64,000 nucleotides of DNA from CADEEN01 sp963840805 (lineage in GTDB: Bacteria; Pseudomonadota; Gammaproteobacteria; Burkholderiales; Burkholderiaceae_C), in assembly GCA_963840805.1 (NCBI GenBank), contig CAWJAJ010000011.1, forward strand, positions 637,824 through 701,823. Reading direction: 5' to 3'. The notes below the pieces were generated by a model. It had not been told where the DNA came from. It did not search any database and worked only from the letters and a program-made list of their open reading frames with translations. Shown here one piece after another: positions 1 through 10,250 of this stretch (positions are counted from its first letter, which is position 1; each line of letters begins with the position of its first letter). The translations under genes and the position numbers were made by a program.

Positions 1-2
1 CG

Positions 3-1684
3 GAACGCTGGCAGGGCCGCGTCTGGTTGTCCGGATTCACCGGCTCGATGGCCACGCTGGCCATCACTGCCGACCGCGCCGCGCTGTTTGCCGACAGCCG
101 CTACTGGGTGCAGGCCGAGGCCGAATTGCGCGGCAGCGGCATCGACCTGGTCAAGATCCCGACCGGCGCCGCCACGCACCACATCGACTGGCTGGCCCAC
201 AACGTCGCCCGGGGCGGCACGGTGGCTGTCGATGGTCAGGTGATCGGACTGGCCGCCGCGCAGGCGCTGAAGAGCGGGCTCGATAAGGCCGGCGTCGCGC
301 TGCGCACCGACGTCGACCTGGTGGGCGACGTCTGGCCCGAGCGTCCGGCGCTGCCGCGCGCGGCCGTCTATGCCCACCGAGCGCCGCAGGCGACCGTCGC
401 GCGCACGGCCAAGCTGGCCGCGGTGCGCGAGGCGATGACCCGCCACGGTGCCACGCACCATTTCGTCTCGACGGTCGACGACGTGGCCTGGATCACCAAC
501 CTGCGTGGCAGCGATGTCGATTACAACCCGGTGTTCCTGGCGCACCTGCTGATCGACGCCACGCGAGCAACGCTGTTCGTCGGCAACGGCAAGATCGATG
601 ACGCATTGGCGCGCGAGCTGGCGGCCGACGGCATCGCGCCTGGCCGACTACGACCAGGCGGCGGCGGCGCTCGCGCGCGCTGCCGGCCGGCAGCACGCTG
701 CTGATCGACCCGCGCCGCATCACCTTGGCGTTTCGCGAGCGCGTGGCGGCCGGCGTGCCGGTGGTCGAAGCGATCAACCCGAGCACGCTCGCGAAGAGCC
801 GCAAGACCGCCGAGGAGGCGCAGTTCATCCGCGACGCGATGGCCGAAGACGGCGCGGCGATGTGCCATTTCTATGCCTGGTTCGAAGCCGCGCTGGCGCG
901 CGGCGAACCCCTCACCGAGCTCACGATCGACGAGAAGCTCAGCGCCGAGCGCGCCCGGCGCAAGGATTTCGTCGGCCTGTCGTTTCCGGTCATTGCCGGC
1001 TTCAACGCCAACGGTGCGATGCCGCACTACCGCGCCACGCCGGCCTCGCACGCCGCGATCGAGGGCGACGGCCTGCTGCTGATCGACTCCGGCGGCCAGT
1101 ATCTCGGCGGCACCACCGACATCACCCGCGTATGGCCGATCGGCACCGTGAGTGCAGCCATGAAGCGCGACTACACGTTGGTGCTGAAAGGCACCATCGC
1201 CCTGTCCCGCACGCGCTTCCCGCGCGGCACGCTGTCGCCCACGCTCGACGCCATCGCGCGCGCGCCGCTGTGGGCCGAGGGCATCGAGTTCGGCCACGGT
1301 ACCGGCCATGGCGTCGGCTACTTCCTGGCCGTGCACGAGGGGCCGCAAAGCATCAGCAAGGCAATCCCCGAACCCGCGATGGCCATGGAGCCGGGCATGA
1401 TCACGTCGATCGAACCCGGCCTTTACCGGCCGGGCCAGTGGGGCGTTCGCATCGAGAACCTGGTGATGAACGTGGCCGGGCCGTCCACCGAGTTCGGCGA
1501 ATTCCTCGACTTCGAAACGCTGACGCTGTGCCCGATCGACACGCGCTGCATCGACGCCTCGCTGCTGCGCGCCGACGAGGTGGCCTGGCTCGATACCTAC
1601 CACGCGACGGTGCGGGAACGCCTCGTGCCAAGAGTGCATGGCGAAGCGCTGGCCTGGCTGCTGGCGCGCACGCAGCCGCTATAG
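3..1684 (+). CDS. M24 family aminopeptidase P (Xaa-Pro aminopeptidase), 5' truncated, two frameshifts
   Basis: Metallopeptidase that removes N-terminal residues preceding proline; probably cytoplasmic. The window opens inside the gene (first visible residues ERWQGRVWLSGFTGS). Two creatinase-type N-terminal domains precede a pita-bread catalytic domain whose metal ligands are visible: Asp in LLLIDSGG, Asp in TTDITRVW, His in GTGHGVGYF, Glu in TSIEPGLY and Glu in VRIENLVM. The visible part is about 560 codons, against roughly 600 for the long family members. The frame breaks twice: near 638 an extra C shifts into the frame reading LADYDQAAAALAR, and near 680 a second extra base shifts into the frame of PAGSTLLIDPRRITLAFRERV. 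Both are single-base insertions, so a sequence error is likelier than a true pseudogene. The family call is secure. Confidence 0.88.
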
Positions 1685-1715
1685 CACCACCGCCGACCTT
1701 CGTCGTCGGCCGTCG

Positions 1716-2498
1716 CTACATCTGGCGAAACAGGTGCAGGTAGCTGCGGCTGACCGGTAGCACTTCGCTGCGACCGCTCAGGTGTACGTCGGCGGTTTCG
1801 TTGAGGCCGCGGGTGACCTGAGCGACACGGCCCAGGTTGACGATCACCGAACGGTGGACTTGCGCAAAGCGGTCGGGATCCAGCTCGTCGGCGAGCTCGC
1901 GGATGGTCTTCCTGATCAGGGCCTCGCCGCCATCCCACACCACCATCGTGTATTTCTCGTCGGAGCGCAGGAACACGACCTGCTCGACCGGTATCAACCG
2001 CAACGTGGTACCGACCGAAGCCTTGATCCATTGCAGCCAGCGCCGTGGCTGTCCACGGCCGCGCAGGTCGGCAGCCAGGCGCTCGAGCACCGCCTCGAGC
2101 GCGCCGTCGGTCGCCTCGGCCGTCGCCGCGTGCGGTCGCAGCCGCTCCTTCAGGCGCTGCACCGTGTCGGCCAGGCGGGCTTCGTCGAACGGCTTGACCA
2201 GGTAGTCGATCGCGCCCTGCTCGAACGCCTGCAACGCGTACTGCTCGTAGGCGGTAACGAAGACGATCTGCGTGCGCCGCGCCATGCTGCGCGCCGCGTC
2301 GATGCCCGACAGCCCCGGCATGTGCACGTCGAGAAACACCACTTGCGGCGCGTGGTCCTCGAACAGCTCCACCGCCTCGCGGCCGTTGCGTGCCTGGCCA
2401 ACGATCACCAGCTCCGGCCACAGCCGCGACAGGTGTGTGGCCAGGCGCTCGCGCAGCAGCGGCTCGTCGTCGGCAATCAAGGCGGTCGGTGCGCTCAT
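1716..2498 (-). CDS. LytTR family response regulator
   Basis: Two-component response regulator of 260 aa. The receiver domain starts at MSAPTALIADDEPLLRERL (acidic pair DD) and has the phosphoacceptor Asp in VVFLDVHMPGLSG and the conserved Lys in YLVKPFDE. The C-terminal LytTR DNA-binding domain is recognisable from LIPVEQVVFLRSDEKYTMVV to LPVSRSYLHLFRQM. The start at 2498 is chosen because the domain begins there; the open frame extends to 2717 without homology and lies inside the upstream gene. The stop codon of the kinase gene lies 7 nt upstream of this start on the same strand, so the two form an operon and almost certainly a cognate pair. Target genes cannot be told from sequence. Confidence 0.93.
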   Translation of the reverse strand: MSAPTALIADDEPLLRERLATHLSRLWPELVIVGQARNGREAVELFEDHAPQVVFLDVHMPGLSGIDAARSMARRTQIVFVTAYEQYALQAFEQGAIDYLVKPFDEARLADTVQRLKERLRPHAATAEATDGALEAVLERLAADLRGRGQPRRWLQWIKASVGTTLRLIPVEQVVFLRSDEKYTMVVWDGGEALIRKTIRELADELDPDRFAQVHRSVIVNLGRVAQVTRGLNETADVHLSGRSEVLPVSRSYLHLFRQM

Positions 2499-2505
2499 CG
2501 TTGCG

Positions 2506-3594
2506 TCACGCCGGGTCGCCTGGCAGGGTAATTTCGGCGCACACGCCATGCGGCGACAACGCGTGCAGGCCGAGCGTTGCATCCGCGCCGTAAGTCGCGG
2601 CGAGACGCTCGCGCAGGTTGGCCAGCCCCGTGCCTGGTGCCTGCGATTCATCGATGCCGCAGCCGCTGTCGGCGACCCACAGCCTGACCGCACCGGTGGC
2701 GACATCGCGCCGCGCACCGACGGCGATACGGCCGCCGCTCTCGCTCGGATCGATACCGTGGCGAACGGCGTTCTCGACCAAGGTCAGCAAGGTCATCGGT
2801 GGCAGCCGCAGCCGGTGCAGCCTCGGATCGACGTCGATCGCGAACGCCAGGCGATCGGGCATGCGCATCTGCATCAGTTCGAGGTAAGAGCGCACCAGGG
2901 CCTCCTCCTGGCCCAGCGTCGGCGCCCCCCCATTCAATTGCGGCATCGCACAACGCAGGTACGCGATCAAGCTGCCGAGCACCGGCGCGGCGCGCGGCGA
3001 TCCACTCTCGACCAGCGCCTGCACGTTGGCCAGCGTGTTGAACAGGAAGTGCGGTTCGATCTGCGACTGCAGCACCGCCAGCTTTGCGTCGGCCGCCTGC
3101 CGCTGCAGCGTTTCGCGTTCAAGGGCAAATTGCAGCGCTTGCGCATTGGCCTGGGCATCGCGCTCGCGGTACAGCGCGCCGAGCGCCAGCACCAGGCCCG
3201 AACCCAGTGCCGAGCCGCCGATCAGCACCAGGCCGGTAACGCGGGCCTCGTTGCCGAACAGTGCCCACCAGTCGCCACCGGTGGACAACAGGTAAACCGC
3301 CAACGTGGCGACGGGCGCCGTCAGCCCCACGGCCAGCAGTTGCACCACCCAGCGCGGCAACAGCGCCTGGCGCCACAGCCCGGCCGCGGTGAAGGCCAGC
3401 AACAGCACGATGGCGATGAACAGCGTGCGCCCGAAGAGGATCGGCCAGGGCGGCATGAAGATCGGCGCGATGGCCAATGTGACCAACGCCGCCAACGCAA
3501 TGGCCCAGGCCACGCGACGTCCGGACAGCGCGGCGAAGAAGCCGGGCCAGAAAGCGGGGTGCCCGATCTGGGCAGGGTGCGGGTCAGCCGTCAT
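2506..3594 (-). CDS. LytS/YehU-type sensor histidine kinase
   Basis: Inner-membrane sensor kinase of 362 aa, partner of the LytTR regulator 7 nt downstream. Four hydrophobic segments lie in the first about 150 residues (for example AIALAALVTLAIAP and LFIAIVLLLAFTAAG), followed by a short coiled linker (ERDAQANAQALQFALERE). The His_kinase domain carries the phosphoacceptor His in QIEPHFLFNTLANVQ, and the HATPase N box is LVENAVRHGID with G box DSGCGI. No periplasmic sensor domain is evident, so the signal is probably sensed in the membrane. The start at MTADPHPAQ is preferred over upstream in-frame codons because the extra residues show no domain character. Confidence 0.92.
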   Translation of the reverse strand: MTADPHPAQIGHPAFWPGFFAALSGRRVAWAIALAALVTLAIAPIFMPPWPILFGRTLFIAIVLLLAFTAAGLWRQALLPRWVVQLLAVGLTAPVATLAVYLLSTGGDWWALFGNEARVTGLVLIGGSALGSGLVLALGALYRERDAQANAQALQFALERETLQRQAADAKLAVLQSQIEPHFLFNTLANVQALVESGSPRAAPVLGSLIAYLRCAMPQLNGGAPTLGQEEALVRSYLELMQMRMPDRLAFAIDVDPRLHRLRLPPMTLLTLVENAVRHGIDPSESGGRIAVGARRDVATGAVRLWVADSGCGIDESQAPGTGLANLRERLAATYGADATLGLHALSPHGVCAEITLPGDPA

Positions 3595-3718
3595 GGCGCC
3601 GCACGATAGCGCCGTCGACCACCGCGTGGTGCGCGAGAGCCCGCCCGGCACGACGAAGCACGGTTTGGCGGGGCCGGACGGCGGCACTGCCCCAGCGCCG
3701 CGCGCCTGGGCCGGTGAC

Positions 3719-6601
3719 TCAGACGCCTGCGCGCTGCAATCTGGCGGCCAGCGACTGGGACAGCGTCTCGGCGTTGTCGGTCAGGTGCGCGCGCGCCTCC
3801 GCGCTCAATCCGGTGCGGCGCGATGCGCCCTGGATGCGCGCAAGCAATTCCCGCGCCTGTTCACGCAACAGGCTCTTGGCATCGGCCCGAACGCTGCCGC
3901 TGGGCCGCAGCAGCATCGCCGCCAGGCGATTCGCATGCTCGCGCTGCAACTCACGGCGGGGCGCCGGAATGTCCCCGGCAGAACCGAGTTCGCTCCAGAC
4001 CTCCCGCGTCAGTCGCGTGTACAACTCCGACAGGCGGAAGCTGTCGCCCGGCTTCCCACCGGCGCCGCGTTCGACCTTGCCTTCGCTGTCGAGCAGCCGA
4101 CTGGCGACGCCTTCGCTCATCAGTTGCCCGAGCAGCGAACGCTGCATGTCGAGCACGGTGCCGATGATCGAGTAGTCGGTGGCCACCGGACCGTCACCAC
4201 CGAACAAGGCCTCGCCGCGCTCGTTGAAGTCGGGCGCGAGCTTGCGCTGCAGCGCCGGTGAGAGGCGGAAGCTGTCGGCGCCGAGCACACCGCGCGCCAG
4301 TGCATCGAGCGCGTCCCGTTGTACGGCCCCGGCCACCGGCATGAGCGGGTCGCGGCCGCTGCCCGGATGGTCACGCAGCGTTCGCACGCCACCGATCTGG
4401 CGCGCCAGGATCCCGGCCGCGCGCGCGGCATCACGCACCGCGTAACTCACCGAGCGCCGCAGCACCGAGTAGTCGGCCTCTGGCTTGAGCACACGCGCCT
4501 CCTGTCGCGCGATCACATCGCGCGCGATGTCGATGCGCTTCTTGGCAAAGGCGACGACGTCCTCACCGAGGTCGAAGTGCAGCGATTCGGGATCGATGCC
4601 GAGGAAGTTGTCTTCGTCGGTGCCGTAGGCCAGCTGCGGCTCGGCGCTGCGCGCGGCAATGCGCTGCAACTCGGCCGGCTCGTCGGCCGCGGCAAGCGGC
4701 TTGTAGCCGTATTCGATGGCCCAGTAGTCGTAGGGGCCGAGCGCGGTCTGGAACGGTGCGCCGCCGGTCTCGCCAGGCCGTGGCAGGTTGATCGGGGCGT
4801 ACTCCATCACCGAACCTGCGAGGCCGTTCCTGGCCGTGAAGTCGCGGTCGGAGAGCTGCCGGTCGGTGTAGACGCGCGACGAACGGAAATTGTGGCGCAG
4901 GCCCAGCGTGTGGCCGACCTCATGCATGGTCAAGTCGGTCAGGTAGTCGAGCACGAACTGCTGCGCCTCGGGGCTCGCCGGATCGATCTCGCCGCGCGCA
5001 TCGAGCACGTCGAGCGCATACGTCAACTGCTCGGCCGCGAAGTCGGCGTACTGGCAGACGTCGCCGACGTGACGTGCGCGGGTCGACTCGCCCAGGCGCT
5101 GCTCGCTGGCCGAACCGCCCTGAGGGTCGGCATCGGGCGACTGCATCAAGGCCGGCCAGTCGGCGGCCGCGCGGCCGCTGAGGATCTGCGCCCGCAGCGC
5201 ACGCAAGGCGCGCGACGACAGGCTCTCGACGGCGATGTCGGCATCGAGGATTTCGCCGCTGCGCGGGTCGATCTGGCTCGGGCCGATCGCGCCGAAGTTC
5301 GGCCGCGCGTTCGTCATCCAGCGGATCGACGCGGTGCCGACATCGAGCGTGTCGAAATCGGCGTCGTCGGGTTGCACCTTGACGGCGAGCGCGTCCTTGA
5401 AGCCGATCTTCTCGAAGGCCTTGTTCCATTCGAGCACCCCGCGGCTGATCGCGTCGCGGTACTTCAGCGGCACGGTCTTGTCGAGCCAGAACGTGATGGG
5501 CTTGACCGGCTCCGACATGGCGGCCGCCGGATCCTTCTTCTCCAGCCGCCAGCGATTGACGAAGCGCTGGCGCGGCGACCGGGCCAGGTCGTCGCTGAAG
5601 TCATCGACCGTCGTCGTGAAGTAGCCGATGCGCGCATCGGCCGGGCGCGGCGCCATCGGCTGCTCGGGCAGTTTGCTGATCGCGTAGTACAGGCCGAGCA
5701 CGATGCTGCGCGGATCCGGCACCGTACGGGGCACGGTCGGTACCGGCGCCCCTGGCGGCGTCCCTGGCTGTGGTACCGCGATGTTGGCGGTGTAGAAGTG
5801 TGCGTTGACGTTGAGCACCAGGTGGTCGGCCGCCGCGCGCACCGTCGTGAAATAGGTATTGCGGCTGTCCAGCGCATAGCCCTGGCGGTAGGCGCGCTGC
5901 AATGCCGTACCCAGCCCGAGCATGTCGTTGAGGAACAGCGGCCCGGCATCGACCAGCACCGTCTTGCGTTCGGGATGGGGCTGGCTCGCGACGGTCGTGC
6001 TGGCGAGCAGGCTCGGCGCAAAACCAGCGGCCACGGCACGCGCTTCGGGCGCTTTCGGATCGCGGGCGATGAAGTCGCTGTTCACGGCGATCAACTGGAT
6101 CAGGTTGTGCACACGCCGGAATTCGACGATGCGCTCGTCGACTCGGCTGCCGGGCACGGAAATCGATCCACCGAAGAGGCCGGCCTCGCCGATGCCGCGC
6201 GCCAATTTGGGCGACAGGAAGAACGGCTTGTTGAAATCCTCCGGCTTGAGTTCGAGCCAGACCTTTTCGTCCTTCTGCCAGAAGGCGATCAGGCCTTCGG
6301 ACTGCTTGGCGTCCTTGATCACGGTGGCAAACGCCGGCGGCTGGCCGGCGGGTGGCACGGCCGCCGGTGACGGCCCGGAGGCCGCCGCTGCGGGCGCGCT
6401 GGCACCGCGCGCAGCGGGGGGTGCCGCGGGCGCGGCCGCCGCCGATGTGCCCGGTGGCGCGCTCGGTGCTGCGGCAGGCGCGGCGACTTTTGCCGTCGTC
6501 GTGGGCGCGGCTGCCACCGTGGCGCACCCCGCAAGTACCAGCGACAAGAGTGCCAGGCCGGAGCTCGACCAAATCGGGCGGCGGGAATCGTGACGGTGCA
6601 T
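3719..6601 (-). CDS. Lipoprotein zinc-dependent metalloprotease (DUF5117/DUF4953 type)
   Basis: Large exported zinc protease of about 960 aa. The N-terminus is a lipoprotein signal with lipobox LVLAGC, followed by an Ala/Pro-rich linker of about 60 residues. A DUF5117-like region follows (KVWLELKPEDFNKPFFLSP), then a DUF4953-like catalytic region with the extended metzincin motif HEVGHTLGLRHNF near residue 560 and a downstream SVMEYAPIN segment that would supply the Met-turn. The ATG at 6601 is preferred because AGGA lies at Shine-Dalgarno distance; in-frame ATGs at 6622 and 6664 lack one. The substrate is unknown; the family belongs to the metzincins. Upstream, also on the minus strand, is the Rieske-like gene, separated by 174 bp. 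Confidence 0.9.
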   Translation of the reverse strand: MHRHDSRRPIWSSSGLALLSLVLAGCATVAAAPTTTAKVAAPAAAPSAPPGTSAAAAPAAPPAARGASAPAAAASGPSPAAVPPAGQPPAFATVIKDAKQSEGLIAFWQKDEKVWLELKPEDFNKPFFLSPKLARGIGEAGLFGGSISVPGSRVDERIVEFRRVHNLIQLIAVNSDFIARDPKAPEARAVAAGFAPSLLASTTVASQPHPERKTVLVDAGPLFLNDMLGLGTALQRAYRQGYALDSRNTYFTTVRAAADHLVLNVNAHFYTANIAVPQPGTPPGAPVPTVPRTVPDPRSIVLGLYYAISKLPEQPMAPRPADARIGYFTTTVDDFSDDLARSPRQRFVNRWRLEKKDPAAAMSEPVKPITFWLDKTVPLKYRDAISRGVLEWNKAFEKIGFKDALAVKVQPDDADFDTLDVGTASIRWMTNARPNFGAIGPSQIDPRSGEILDADIAVESLSSRALRALRAQILSGRAAADWPALMQSPDADPQGGSASEQRLGESTRARHVGDVCQYADFAAEQLTYALDVLDARGEIDPASPEAQQFVLDYLTDLTMHEVGHTLGLRHNFRSSRVYTDRQLSDRDFTARNGLAGSVMEYAPINLPRPGETGGAPFQTALGPYDYWAIEYGYKPLAAADEPAELQRIAARSAEPQLAYGTDEDNFLGIDPESLHFDLGEDVVAFAKKRIDIARDVIARQEARVLKPEADYSVLRRSVSYAVRDAARAAGILARQIGGVRTLRDHPGSGRDPLMPVAGAVQRDALDALARGVLGADSFRLSPALQRKLAPDFNERGEALFGGDGPVATDYSIIGTVLDMQRSLLGQLMSEGVASRLLDSEGKVERGAGGKPGDSFRLSELYTRLTREVWSELGSAGDIPAPRRELQREHANRLAAMLLRPSGSVRADAKSLLREQARELLARIQGASRRTGLSAEARAHLTDNAETLSQSLAARLQRAGV

Positions 6602-6670
6602 GGTGTCCTGCAAGGTGTCCATCGAACGGCGTTGATTATTGAAGCGGGCATGCCCGCCCGCCATGGGGAT

Positions 6671-6690
6671 CCGCCCAAAGGCGGGCGGTT
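6671..6690. terminator. Weak GC hairpin between the Rieske-like and metalloprotease genes
   Basis: CCGCCC and GGGCGG flank a six-base loop and are followed by only three T residues on the plus strand and none on the minus strand. It sits between two minus-strand genes and may slow or end transcription of the Rieske-like gene, but it does not meet the usual Rho-independent pattern. Low confidence. Confidence 0.25.
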
Positions 6691-6775
6691 TGAGCCGGCG
6701 TTGGGCCTATGGTTCCGGCACTTCGTCGCTGCGTCGTGCCGCTAGGAGATCTGCCATCCGTAGTGTGAACAGGCC

Positions 6776-7513
6776 CTAGGCGCGGCAAGTCTGCCACTGG
6801 CGGCTGTAGTCCGTTGCCGGCTGCACGACGGCAGTGCCGCCGACCGGCGCGCGCGCCTTGGCGCCCAACTCGGTTTCGAGTTTGAAGCCGTACTTCTCGA
6901 AGAATGCCGGGAACATCTCGCCACCGAGGATGCCCGTCGCATACAACCGATCGCTCTTGGCCTCCCACTCCAGCAGCACGGCCGCCAACGGCTGCGGGGC
7001 GGGGCCGGCGAGGACGCGAGCGCCCTGCGCCGGGTCGTAGCGCGAGTTGTCGCCGCAACAGTGAATCACGCGCGGCGGCTCGCCGTCGACACCTTTGCGC
7101 ACGCCGATGAAGCTGATCTGCGGTGTCGGGTACATCAGCTTGTGCGCGCAGATGGCCGAGAACGCGACGATGGCACGCCTGGGGCCCACGCCGGCCGGTG
7201 CGCTGTAGGCTTGCCGCGCCTCGGTCTGCTGGTCCGAGGCGCCGACAGCGCGATCGAGTTGAAGCAGAAAGACGGGCGAGGCGACGAAGGGGTAGTTGAA
7301 CAGCTGTGGCTCGCCAGTGACCAGGCTGCTCGCGTGGAACGGGTCTCCGAGCTTGTCGACCAGCAGCGTGCGCGTGTAGCGCCGCGCTTCGATCCCCTGT
7401 GCCGCCAGCACCGGCAGCCCCGCCGCGGCTGCCAGCGCGCCGGCCACGCAGGTGGCTTCGCGCATCAGCTCGCGGCGCGTGGCGTCGATTTCGATGGCGG
7501 TTTGGCGACGCAT
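6776..7513 (-). CDS. Tat-exported Rieske-like protein with atypical second cluster box
   Basis: 245 aa. The N-terminus carries a twin-arginine-like signal (T12-R-R-E-L-M) and a hydrophobic stretch GALAAAAGLPVLAA, so the protein is probably periplasmic. A Rieske-type [2Fe-2S] fold is suggested by box I C122-A-H124 and by a second box HCCGDNSRYDP at 151-161, followed at 170-176 by GPAPQPL, which matches the GPAP proline loop of Rieske proteins. Box II has two Cys but no His at the canonical C-x-x-H position (Asp155 or Asn156 instead; His151 precedes). Either the cluster is ligated differently or the site is degenerate. No recognisable redox partner gene is adjacent. The fold is supported; the function is not. 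Confidence 0.7.
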   Translation of the reverse strand: MRRQTAIEIDATRRELMREATCVAGALAAAAGLPVLAAQGIEARRYTRTLLVDKLGDPFHASSLVTGEPQLFNYPFVASPVFLLQLDRAVGASDQQTEARQAYSAPAGVGPRRAIVAFSAICAHKLMYPTPQISFIGVRKGVDGEPPRVIHCCGDNSRYDPAQGARVLAGPAPQPLAAVLLEWEAKSDRLYATGILGGEMFPAFFEKYGFKLETELGAKARAPVGGTAVVQPATDYSRQWQTCRA

Positions 7514-7541
7514 GGACGGACTTCGGCGCGAGTGCCAGGCG

Positions 7542-9206
<1,665 letters not shown>

Positions 9207-9208
9207 GT

Positions 9209-9286
9209 TTACATGCGAATGAGTGAGCGAAGCGAGCGAGTAGCGCCGAAGGCGCCAATGCGTTTCGCCAAAACGTACTGGGCCAT
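9209..9286 (-). CDS. Putative 25-codon leader ORF upstream of ettA, starting MAQYV
   Basis: A short ORF whose product would read MAQYVLAKRIGAFGATRSL followed by RSLIRM. Its TAA is separated from the ettA ATG by only AC. The first five residues equal those of EttA, and the DNA around the two starts is similar (ACGTACTGGGCCATG against ACGTATTGAGCCATG on the plus strand), so it may be a tandem duplication of the ettA 5' end. A weak purine stretch (AAGAAAG) precedes it. It contains the small inverted repeat GCGCC-GAA-GGCGC (9243-9255). Whether it is translated is unknown; as a coupling or attenuation leader it would explain why ettA lacks its own ribosome binding site. Confidence 0.45.
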   Translation of the reverse strand: MAQYVLAKRIGAFGATRSLRSLIRM

Positions 9287-9393
9287 GGGCTTTCTTGCGC
9301 GAAAAACGAGAACGCGGGCCTCTCGCCCGCAACAGCCGCTATTGTCACCGCTTCCACCCGCACCTGCAGGCATGGGCGGTTGCGCCCACAATC

Positions 9394-9680
9394 GTGGCCA
9401 CGCCGCGCCCGCTCTGGCTGTTTTCCCTCGTCAACTTGGTCGTCGGCACCGGGGCCTTCGTCATCGGAGGCATCCTGCGCCACTGGCACATGACCTCGGC
9501 ATCGGCGTGCCGGTGGCCGGCCAGGCGATGACTGCCTATGCGCTCTCGACGGCGCTGCCGGCGCCGATGGTGCTGCTGGCCTGGGCCGGCGTGCCGTTCG
9601 TCGCAGCGGGCCTTGCATTGCTGGGGTTCGGCCACACTTCACGGCCATCGGCAACCGCCACCCAGGAGCGCGCAGCATGA
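9394..9680 (+). pseudogene. Remnant of an MFS transporter (first and last segments fused)
   Basis: From a GTG at 9394 the reading VATPRPLWLFSLVNLVVGTG continues AFVIGGI, then after a one-base deletion near 9478 LAPLAHDLGIGVPVAGQAMTAYALST. This is typical of the first two helices of MFS drug-efflux carriers. It then passes directly into LPAPMVLLAWAGVPFVAAGL and ALLGFG plus a short hydrophilic tail, which resembles a last transmembrane helix and C-terminus. About 95 codons remain, against about 400 in the family, so the central helices are missing through an internal deletion near 9545-9565. It overlaps the next gene by ATGA, which may keep that gene translated. Confidence 0.6.
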
Positions 9681-10087
9681 ACAACCCGGTGATGACCGTC
9701 GAAGCCACGCCGTCGCTGGTGCGCATCACGCACATCGTCTATGCATTGCATGCCGTCGGCCTGGCGCTCGGCGCGTTCGGCGCGGCCAGCGTGGTCGGCT
9801 CGTTCCTGTTCGGCTGGCCGTCGATCATCGCGGTGATCGTCAACTACATCTACCGCGGCGATGCGCGCGGCAGCTGGCTCGAATCGCACTTCGCCTGGCA
9901 GATTCGCACCTTCTGGTACGCGCTGGCTTGGGCGGCACTGGTGGCGATCGTGTCGATCCCGCTGACACTGGTGATCGTCGGTTTCGGCACCTGGGTGGTC
10001 GGCATCTTCCTGCTCGGCGTGTGGGCCATCTACCGCATCGCGCGCGGCTGGCTGCGACTGAATGCACACCAGCCGATGCCCGCGTAG
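9677..10087 (+). CDS. DUF4870-like (COG3671) small membrane protein
   Basis: 136 aa with three predicted membrane helices: THIVYALHAVGLALGAFGAAS, then SIIAVIVNYIYRGDARG around a short polar turn, then two hydrophobic stretches ending in VGIFLLGVWAIYRIARGWLRL. The motif NYIYRGDARGSWLESHFAWQI is characteristic of the DUF4870/COG3671 family, whose function is unknown. Its ATG overlaps the stop of the MFS remnant (ATGA). No regulatory signal of its own was recognised. Confidence 0.8.
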   Translation: MNNPVMTVEATPSLVRITHIVYALHAVGLALGAFGAASVVGSFLFGWPSIIAVIVNYIYRGDARGSWLESHFAWQIRTFWYALAWAALVAIVSIPLTLVIVGFGTWVVGIFLLGVWAIYRIARGWLRLNAHQPMPA

Positions 10088-10250
10088 CCACGCAGCCGGT
10101 ACAATGCAGGCTGTGCCGCGGCTTCCAGTCATCGCGGCGCGGTCGATTCCGACGCCTTAAATCTCTCGCGCCTGGCGACTGGTGCACCCGCAACGGGTGA
10201 CCGCAGGCAGCGAACCACGGCCCCGCACCACAAACACGGGGCCTCAAAAA
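10088..10250 (+). promoter_or_regulatory. 163-bp leader region of rhlE with possible -10 element
   Basis: The gap upstream of rhlE contains GGTACAATGC; TACAAT at 10100-10105 resembles a sigma-70 -10 box, but no good -35 is seen 17 bp upstream. If transcription starts just after it, the mRNA would carry a leader of about 140 nt. Cold-shock control of RhlE-type helicase genes through long leaders is known in other bacteria; here it is only a possibility. Confidence 0.25.

Noticed and set aside
4319..6370. A 683-codon plus-strand ORF opposite the zinc metalloprotease
   Set aside because: No domain; the metalloprotease frame contains HEVGHTLGLRHNF and a lipobox.
6602..6775. A small RNA or leader gene in the gap upstream of the metalloprotease
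   Set aside because: Only a weak hairpin and no coding frame or promoter could be supported.
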